A DNA stretch of 64,000 nucleotides, taken from NCBI GenBank assembly GCA_963728935.1, contig CAVSMC010000001.1, positions 4,278,001 through 4,342,000 of the forward strand, given 5' to 3'. Under the pieces are notes generated by a model. It did no database searches, was not told the DNA's origin, and saw only the letters and a program-made list of their open reading frames with translations. This document shows, piece after piece, positions 58,445-64,000 of this stretch. This DNA comes from CAVSMC01 sp963728935 (GTDB taxonomy: Bacteria > Pseudomonadota > Gammaproteobacteria > Burkholderiales > Casimicrobiaceae). A program made the translations under genes and the position numbers. Each line of letters begins with the position of its first letter. The stretch's first letter is position 1.

Positions 58445-59644
58445 TCATGAAACCTCCGCCGGCTGCGCAAGCAGCAATGCGCGCGTGTGGCGGGCGATCA
58501 TCAGCTCCTCGTTGGTCGGAATGACCCACGCCGCCACGCGGCTTGCCGGCGCGCTGATCCGCGACGCGCCGCGCGCGTTCGCATCGGCGTCGAGCTCGAT
58601 GCCGAGCCACGCGGCATCGTGGCAGACACGTTCGCGCAGACTCCGGCTGTTCTCGCCGATTCCCGCCGTGAAGACGATCGCATCGACACCGCCGAGCGCT
58701 GCCGCGAGCGAACCCAGCTCCCGCCCGATGCGATACACGAAGAGGTCGATCGCAGCTTTCGCGCCCGGTTCGCTGCTCGCCTCGAGCGTACGCATGTCGC
58801 TCGAGATACCCGACACGCCCAGCAAACCCGATTGCTGGTAGATCGTCTTCTCGATCGCCCGAGCGTCCATCTTGAGCTCGTCCATCATGTAGAGAACGAC
58901 ACCCGGATCGACGTTGCCGCAGCGCGTGCCCATCGGCAATCCGTCGGCCGCCGTGAACCCCATCGTGCTCGCCACACTGCGGCCGTTAGCGATCGCGCAC
59001 ATGCTCGAGCCGTTGCCTAGGTGCAGCACGACGACCTTCCCGGCCGCGGCGCGCGCGTCGTACTTCGGTAGCGCACCCGCGATGTACTCGTAAGACAAAC
59101 CGTGGAAGCCGTAGCGCAGCACGCCGCGATCGGTGATCGCCCTGGGCAGCGCGAATGCCTGCGCCACCGGCGACAAGCTGCGGTGGAACGCCGTGTCGAA
59201 GCATGCAACCTGAGGAAGCTGGGGCAGCCGCTCGAGCAGCGCCTTGATCGGTGCGAGGTTGTGCGGCTGGTGCAGCGGCGCGAGCGGGTTGTACTTCTCC
59301 AGCGCGGCGACGACCGATGCGTCGACGCGCACGGGCTTCGCGTACTCCAGCCCACCGTGCACGACGCGATGGCCGACGCCGATGAGCCGGTGCTGCGTCA
59401 GATGCTCACGGAGGAACGCGACGAGGTGATCGAGCGCGCCGGCGTGCCCGAGCGACACACCCTCGCCCCACGACTTCTGATCGATGACATTGCCGCTGCC
59501 GTCCTTCGCGACGAAGCGCGGCGACGTGTACAGCCCTTCGGCTTGACCGCGCGCGACGACGGCGGCTCCTTCCGCGCGCTGCGCGAACAGCGAGAACTTG
59601 AAGCTCGACGAGCCCGCATTCAATACCGCAATGGCATCGCTCAT
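58445..59644 (-). CDS. ackA: Acetate kinase
   Basis: 399 residues from ATG 59644, one base after the Pta stop. ASKHA motifs: VLNAGSSSFKFSLF, GHRVVHGG, VACFDTAFHRSLSPVA, YGFHGLSYEYIAGALP, LHLGNGSSMCAIANGRS, GTRCGNVDPGV and VFTAGIGENSRSLRERV. It interconverts acetate and acetyl phosphate with ATP. It is in one operon with Pta and DUF3141. Confidence 0.95.
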   Translation of the reverse strand: MSDAIAVLNAGSSSFKFSLFAQRAEGAAVVARGQAEGLYTSPRFVAKDGSGNVIDQKSWGEGVSLGHAGALDHLVAFLREHLTQHRLIGVGHRVVHGGLEYAKPVRVDASVVAALEKYNPLAPLHQPHNLAPIKALLERLPQLPQVACFDTAFHRSLSPVAQAFALPRAITDRGVLRYGFHGLSYEYIAGALPKYDARAAAGKVVVLHLGNGSSMCAIANGRSVASTMGFTAADGLPMGTRCGNVDPGVVLYMMDELKMDARAIEKTIYQQSGLLGVSGISSDMRTLEASSEPGAKAAIDLFVYRIGRELGSLAAALGGVDAIVFTAGIGENSRSLRERVCHDAAWLGIELDADANARGASRISAPASRVAAWVIPTNEELMIARHTRALLLAQPAEVS

Positions 59645-59645
59645 G

Positions 59646-60587
59646 TCATGCCACCGCCTTGCTCGCCGCCTCGCGCCGCGCTTGCGCCACCAGCGCGGCG
59701 ATCCCGCACGAGGCAAGGCGCGTCATCACCGAGTCGGCGCGGCTCGTGAGGATGATCGGGACGCGCGCGCCCAGCACGATGCCCGCAGCATCCGCCCCCG
59801 CGAGGAACGAAAGGCTCTTCGCGAGCATGTTGCCCGCTTCCAGATCGGGAACGACGAGCACGTTCGCGCGGCCGGCGACCGGCGAGTCGATCTTCTTGAT
59901 CTTCACCGACTCCAGGCTGATCGCGTTGTCGAGCGCGAGCGGACCGTCGAGGATGCCGCCGGTGATCTGGCCGCGATCGGCCATCTTGCACAGCGCGCCG
60001 GCCTCGACGGTCGACGGCACCTTCGGATTGACGGTCTCCATCGCCGAGAGGATCGCCACGCGCACCTCGGGAAAGTGCAGCGCATGCCCGAGATCGATCG
60101 CGTTCTGGATGATATGGACCTTGTCCTCCATCGTCGGCGCGATGTTGACGGCTGCGTCGGTGACGATCAACGTTTCCGGATAGGACGGTACGTCCATCAC
60201 GAAGCAGTGGCTGATTCGCCTTGCTGTTCGCAGCCCCGTTTCGCGTTTGACGACGGCTCCCATCAGCTCGTCGGTGTGCAGGCTCCCCTTCATCAGCGCT
60301 TCGGCCTTGCCTTCACGCACCAGCTCGACCGCCTTCGCAGCCGACGCTTCGCTATACGGTGCGTCTACGATCGGCAGACTTCCGAGGTCGATGTTGTTTT
60401 GCTTCGCGACCGCCTCGATGCGCGCCCGCGGTCCGACCAGGATCGGCGCTATCAAACCGAGTCGCGCGGCGTCGACGGCACCGCGCAACGAGCTGTCGTC
60501 GCACGGATGGACCACCGCCGTGATGGTCGGCGGCAATACCTTACAGAAATCGAGCAGCTTCTGGTACTTCTCGTGAACGCGTTCCAT
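59646..60587 (-). CDS. pta: Phosphate acetyl/butyryltransferase (short form)
   Basis: 313 residues from ATG 60587: the short Pta/Ptb type without the N-terminal DRTGG domain. Key blocks are HPCDDSSLRGAVDAARLGLI, ADALMKGSLHT-like EALMKGSLHTDELMGAVVKR, ITDAAVNI-like VTDAAVNIAPTMEDKVHIIQ, NPKVPSTVEAGALCKMADRG, ILDGPLALDNAIS and VLVVPDLEAGNMLAKSLSFL. It converts acyl-CoA and phosphate to acyl phosphate for AckA. Whether acetyl- or butyryl-specific cannot be told; context favours acetyl. Confidence 0.88.
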   Translation of the reverse strand: MERVHEKYQKLLDFCKVLPPTITAVVHPCDDSSLRGAVDAARLGLIAPILVGPRARIEAVAKQNNIDLGSLPIVDAPYSEASAAKAVELVREGKAEALMKGSLHTDELMGAVVKRETGLRTARRISHCFVMDVPSYPETLIVTDAAVNIAPTMEDKVHIIQNAIDLGHALHFPEVRVAILSAMETVNPKVPSTVEAGALCKMADRGQITGGILDGPLALDNAISLESVKIKKIDSPVAGRANVLVVPDLEAGNMLAKSLSFLAGADAAGIVLGARVPIILTSRADSVMTRLASCGIAALVAQARREAASKAVA

Positions 60588-60591
60588 CGCG

Positions 60592-62964
60592 CTACCCCTT
60601 TCGAGCCGCCGTGCGCTTACGAGCGGACTTCGCATTGCGCTTGCGTGCGACCGGCGAGCGACGCGGCGCGCCTGCCCCGACCGCCAGCGTTTCACCGATG
60701 TGCTCGACCATCGCAAGCTGCTCGTTCGACGGCTTCGCGCGCTGCACGCGCTCGTCGGCGAGCAGCCGCTGCACGAGGCGCACGAGTCTTTCCCGATCTT
60801 CCTGCTTCGCGAGCAGCCTCGGCAGCGTCGCGATCGCCTTGTCGGGCTCGTAGCGCACGACGATCTCCTGCTCGCCGCGGACGCGCCGCCATTGGTCGGC
60901 GGGCATCGACGGCAGCAGATCGCGGTAGTCGGCCATCAGCTCCTGCTTCATCTGCAGCCGCGACAAGAGCAGCGGCTCACCCTTGCGCGCGAGCAGGCAG
61001 GCGACGCGCGCGAGCGCCTCGGCATAGCCTCCTTCGGCGATCGACGCGAGCGCTTCCTGCACGAACGGAAGCTCACGTGCCTCGACCATCAGCGCACCCG
61101 TCTTCTCATCGGCTGCGCGCTTGTCCGCGACATAGAGCGAGAACACGTTGCCGTACGTCTGGAAGAACGTCGCCTCGCTCGCGGCGTCACGCATGCCGCG
61201 GTAGTACTCGAGCGATGCGCTGATCGCGGCCGACGCGGCCTTCTCGAATTTCGTCACCGCGTTATCCGGCTCGACCGTCTGGCGCTGCGACTTGACCGCT
61301 TCCGCCGCCGGGCCGAGCCATGCGAGCCATGGGTTGAGGTCGGAGAACGACCAGCGCTGGAATCGCAACGGATGGAATTGCCGCTGAAGCTTCGCGGTGA
61401 GCTCGTTCGACATCGACTGCACGAGCGGCTGCGTGAAGAGCTCGTAGGCGCGCTGGTTGAATTCCGAAATCTCCGCCACCGCCTCGAACGGCTTCTCGTC
61501 GGCGCGCTCGAACTTGTTCAACCGCTTGACGACCTCCTCGAGCGTGCGCTCGCGAAACTCCACTTCGTATTCGACCCGGCCGTCGCGCGTCTTGTGCTCG
61601 TTGATCGCCATCGCGTACAGGCCCGGCGCGAGCGCCTCGATCGACTTCAGCACCGAGACGATCTGGGCGTGCTCCTTCTTCGCGACCTTGCCGGAGACGA
61701 AGATGCCGAGGTGACCGATATCCTCGTGCATCAGCCCCACGATCACCTGGCCGCGCGCCTTGATCTCGTCGGTCGATCCGTAGACATCGGCGACCCAGTT
61801 GAACGCCTGCTGCGGAGGCGTGATGTTGTCGCCCATCGAGGCGAACAGCACGATCGGCGCCTTGATGTCGCGCAGATCGAAAGCCTTGCCGCCCTTCGCT
61901 TTCGTGCCGCCTTTCCACAGCTTGTTGCCGACGAAGAGATTGCGGGTGATCCACTCGATCTCTTCCTTGGTCATCAGGTAGAACCCGCCCCACCAGCGCT
62001 CGAACTCGAGGAATCGCGGCGGTTCGGTATCGACGTTCGCGTACAGGTGGTGGTACTTGTCCCAGAACGTGTTGGCGGGATTGAGGTTCTCGAAGTTCTC
62101 GACCAGATACGCACCGTCGAACACGCCCGCGCCGAGGTCCGCCGTGAGCGATGCGAGCCACGTGCCGCCGAGGTTGCCGCCGGCGTAGCGCATCGGATTG
62201 TCGCCGGCGCCTTCCTGCCACGCGCCACCCCAATACGACATCGGCGCGCCGTTGATGACGATCGGCCCCGTGTCGTCGGGATCGGCGGCGGCGAGCATCA
62301 TCGCCGCCCATCCACCCTGGCAGTTGCCGACGATCGCGGGCTTCGCGCTGCGCGGATGGAGCTCGCGCACCTTGCGCACAAACTGCTTTTCCGCCTCGCA
62401 GATGTCGAGCAGCGTCTGGCCCGGCTGCGGATCGCGGAAGAAGATGACGAAGTAGACAGGGTGCCCTTCGCGCAGCGCGACGCCGACCTGCGAATCGTCC
62501 TTGAATCCGCCAATGCCGGGCCCATGCCCCGCGCGCGGATCGATCACCATGTATGGACGCCGCTTGGGATCGACGGTCACGCCCTCCGGCGGAACGATGC
62601 GCACAAGCGCGTAGTTGACGGGTCGCGCGAGCATGCGCCCGTCGACGACGGTCTCGTAGTCGAAATGCAGCACCGGCGGCAGCCCTTCGATCGTGTGCTG
62701 AATGAATTGGTTGCCGCGCTGGCGCATGGTGTCCCAGAACAGGATCGAGCGCTGCGCGCTGTCGACGGCGTAGCTGTACGCATCCGTCCAGATCTTCGCC
62801 GCGGCCGCCGGATTGGTCATCAGCTCGCCGATGCCGTTTCCGTCGTATGCCTTCCTGAGCTCCGCGGTATAGCGCTCCTGGGCGAGCTTCGTGCGCTTCT
62901 GGTAGACGAGAGCAACCTTCGTCGAGATGTCCTGGCTGTGCGCCAGTTGGCGGCCGATGTCCAT
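60592..62964 (-). CDS. DUF3141 protein, PHA-synthase-like hydrolase fold with basic tail
   Basis: 790 residues. Residues ~85-420 show an alpha/beta hydrolase core related to PHA synthases: HFDYETVVDGRMLARPVNYA, PYMVIDPRAGHGPGIGGFKD, a lipase-like box with Cys (VGNCQGGWAAMM), and VLFASMGDNITPPQQAFNWV; a His is in MHEDIGHLGIFVSG. The C-terminal 350 residues are helical. The last ~25 residues (VARKRNAKSARKRTAARKG) are Lys/Arg/Ala-rich, like histone H1-like or phasin tails. DUF3141 genes recur with pta-ackA-fabI in betaproteobacteria. It is the first gene of this operon, 4 bp before pta. The gap 62965-63211 shows no gene. Confidence 0.9.
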   Translation of the reverse strand: MDIGRQLAHSQDISTKVALVYQKRTKLAQERYTAELRKAYDGNGIGELMTNPAAAAKIWTDAYSYAVDSAQRSILFWDTMRQRGNQFIQHTIEGLPPVLHFDYETVVDGRMLARPVNYALVRIVPPEGVTVDPKRRPYMVIDPRAGHGPGIGGFKDDSQVGVALREGHPVYFVIFFRDPQPGQTLLDICEAEKQFVRKVRELHPRSAKPAIVGNCQGGWAAMMLAAADPDDTGPIVINGAPMSYWGGAWQEGAGDNPMRYAGGNLGGTWLASLTADLGAGVFDGAYLVENFENLNPANTFWDKYHHLYANVDTEPPRFLEFERWWGGFYLMTKEEIEWITRNLFVGNKLWKGGTKAKGGKAFDLRDIKAPIVLFASMGDNITPPQQAFNWVADVYGSTDEIKARGQVIVGLMHEDIGHLGIFVSGKVAKKEHAQIVSVLKSIEALAPGLYAMAINEHKTRDGRVEYEVEFRERTLEEVVKRLNKFERADEKPFEAVAEISEFNQRAYELFTQPLVQSMSNELTAKLQRQFHPLRFQRWSFSDLNPWLAWLGPAAEAVKSQRQTVEPDNAVTKFEKAASAAISASLEYYRGMRDAASEATFFQTYGNVFSLYVADKRAADEKTGALMVEARELPFVQEALASIAEGGYAEALARVACLLARKGEPLLLSRLQMKQELMADYRDLLPSMPADQWRRVRGEQEIVVRYEPDKAIATLPRLLAKQEDRERLVRLVQRLLADERVQRAKPSNEQLAMVEHIGETLAVGAGAPRRSPVARKRNAKSARKRTAARKG

Positions 62965-63211
62965 TGCTTTACCTCCCTATTGCGTTTGACGGTATGTCGT
63001 TGCTGCGGCGTCGTGCGGCGGCTCGCACGCCTCGAACGGCGTCGGCCGGCTTGCGTGCGCCCGATGCGAATGTCGGTGCGCTACCGCTGGTTTCTCTTCA
63101 TCGCCTCCTGAATTCCCGATTGCGCGTCTGCGCGTTTGACGTTGTTCATTGCACTTGACCGGCGCCACCAGGCTCGAAGAGCGTTGGCTTGCGCCTCGCC
63201 GACGATGCGAG

Positions 63212-63598
63212 TTATGGCTTCTGCTTCTGCATCGCTTCGCGCACCTTCGGATCGCTCATGTCGGGCTTGGCGGCCTTCGGAGCTTCCTTGTTCGCCGCCG
63301 CCGCCTGTTGGCCTGCCGACGTGCCGTACTGCGATGCGGCGGACTTGGAAACACCCGCCATCGCTTCCTTCTTCTGTTCCTTCGTCAGCTTCTTTGCTTG
63401 CGAGGCGGACTGCTTGCCTTTGTAAGGCGCCGTGGAAGATTGCGTCGCGGCGGCTTTGGTCGTGTCCTGCACCATTTCCTGCTTGGCCTTGTGCGCTTCT
63501 GCTTTCGCGGTCGCGCCATCGGTCGCGGGCGGGGTCGATTGAGCCGCCGCGCTCGCGCAGAAGGCGCAGCCGATCAGAACGGCGAGTAGACGTTTCAT
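63212..63598 (-). CDS. Small exported Ala/Lys-rich protein
   Basis: 128 residues from ATG 63598 with GGAG upstream. Signal peptide KRLLAVLIGCAFCASAAAQ. The mature chain is Ala/Lys/Gln-rich and likely helical or disordered (ATAKAEAHKAKQEMVQDTTK, ASQAKKLTKEQKKEAMAGVS), ending PDMSDPKVREAMQKQKP. I do not recognise a family. A copy of the 20-bp motif is 127 bp upstream. Confidence 0.7.
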   Translation of the reverse strand: MKRLLAVLIGCAFCASAAAQSTPPATDGATAKAEAHKAKQEMVQDTTKAAATQSSTAPYKGKQSASQAKKLTKEQKKEAMAGVSKSAASQYGTSAGQQAAAANKEAPKAAKPDMSDPKVREAMQKQKP

Positions 63599-63951
63599 CG
63601 AGATCTCCGGATTCATCGAAATTTCGGCACTGCCGTCGAAGCAGCGGCCATTTACACTATTTGCGAGCAGCCGAAGCGAACCCGCACGTATCGAACGTCT
63701 CAATTTTGTGCGCTTGCAGCATCCGCGTCCTCGCATTTCTCGACAGCTAGACCATGGCGGCCCAAGTGCCCTCGGTTTGTGCAGACCAAGACAACGAGCG
63801 CACCAGGGACGTTCGGACGCACTGAGCGGCGGCCCGCGCAACACCGAAGCGATCCGACGTATGCTCACCGACTCAATTCACGGCCAAGGGATAGGCAGCG
63901 CACGCGGCCAGGCTCGCGCCTGCAATTCCCGACGGAACTTAGGAGACCGCA
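63599..63951. other. 353-bp divergent intergenic region
   Basis: It lies between the small exported gene (minus) and the partial gene at 63952 (plus), so it must hold both promoters. I see the 20-bp motif at 63726-63745 and a weak relative at about 63911-63924 (GCAATTCCCGACGG). No open frame here looks like a protein and there is no obvious RNA gene. Confidence 0.5.
63726..63745 (-). promoter_or_regulatory. Copy of 20-bp motif upstream of small exported gene
   Basis: Minus-strand TGTCGAGAAATGCGAGGACG, 18 of 20 identical to the 48626 copy, pointing at the gene that starts at 63598. Confidence 0.45.
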
Positions 63952-64000
63952 ATGATCCTCGGACTGTCGACATCGGCTTTCACGACGTTTCACGTCATCC
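63952..64000 (+). CDS. Start of a small membrane protein, 3' end outside window
   Basis: ATG 63952 is preceded by TTAGGAG at ideal distance. The 16 codons visible read MILGLSTSAFTTFHVI, a beginning typical of a small hydrophobic membrane protein. Nothing more can be said from this window. Confidence 0.6.
   Translation, partial: MILGLSTSAFTTFHVI

Noticed and set aside
60700..63111. 803-codon plus-strand frame over DUF3141
   Set aside because: Shadow frame antisense to a clearly recognised protein.
62977..63168. 63-codon minus-strand frame between DUF3141 and the small exported gene
   Set aside because: No ribosome site, Arg/His-rich shadow-like composition, and no similarity that I recognise.
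1..64000. CRISPR arrays, tRNA, rRNA and insertion sequences
   Set aside because: Looked for regularly spaced repeats, cloverleaf-like segments and transposase motifs; none was convincing.

Overview
The window is a gap-dense, GC-rich proteobacterial chromosome segment. Gene content (short Pta-AckA-FabI-DUF3141 cluster, EtfAB/acyl-CoA dehydrogenase, DUF1302/DUF1329/RND operon, TauD and BKACE catabolic genes, YiaV/YiaW, glycine-zipper proteins) best fits a betaproteobacterium, Burkholderiales-like; this assignment is an inference from families, since no rRNA or marker gene is present. I saw no tRNA, rRNA, CRISPR array, integrase or insertion sequence.

Layout. 1-7640: envelope genes on the minus strand (partial SYLF protein, DUF2950, DUF3300, a glycine-zipper protein, a NodT-type outer-membrane factor, a YiaV-like HlyD protein and YiaW-like DUF3302), with two decayed plus-strand gene fragments at 550-967. 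7904-11146: an AraC regulator divergent from a Rieske-fold protein with four Cys and a SulP anion transporter. 11343-17879: a complete fumarate-respiration operon (frdCAB of the Wolinella di-haem type, aspartase, Dcu transporter) behind a near-consensus FNR box. 18021-25994: small lipoproteins, AI-2E-type permease, TPMT-like methyltransferase, a symporter with a binding protein, PPK2, a YeiH-type permease and a YdeN-type hydrolase.

25425-39563 (minus) is a tightly packed operon joining an envelope module for hydrophobic compounds (DUF1302 barrel, DUF1329, YCF48 propeller, MMPL/RND) to acyl-CoA activation and beta-oxidation (MaoC, AMP ligase, acyl-CoA dehydrogenase, ETF). Inside it lies a chimeric gene that starts like a PHA synthase and continues as a PHA depolymerase. 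40760-47457 (minus) is a second catabolic operon: MFS importer, CMD-family protein, BKACE, quinone oxidoreductase and three tandem TauD-type dioxygenases made by a recent 965-bp duplication. A divergent AraC gene (47595) and a GATGCRACG direct repeat probably control it. A universal-stress/hemerythrin fusion follows.

48716-55861 holds an outer-membrane barrel, beta-carbonic anhydrase, VIT-like membrane protein, BASS-like transporter, GNAT protein, SYLF protein and a MltF-like transglycosylase. 55989-62964 is an RRM protein-FabI-CoA transferase-AckA-Pta-DUF3141 cluster that links acyl-CoA, acetyl phosphate and possibly PHA metabolism. The end carries a small exported Ala/Lys-rich protein and the first codons of a further gene.

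The signals I would look at first are the 20-bp motif TGTCGAGAATTGCGAAGACG that recurs only between genes, mostly upstream of envelope genes; the PhaC/PhaZ chimera; the mosaic TauD array with its BKACE operon; the FNR-type promoter of the frd operon; and the palindromic in-frame insert in the Dcu transporter.
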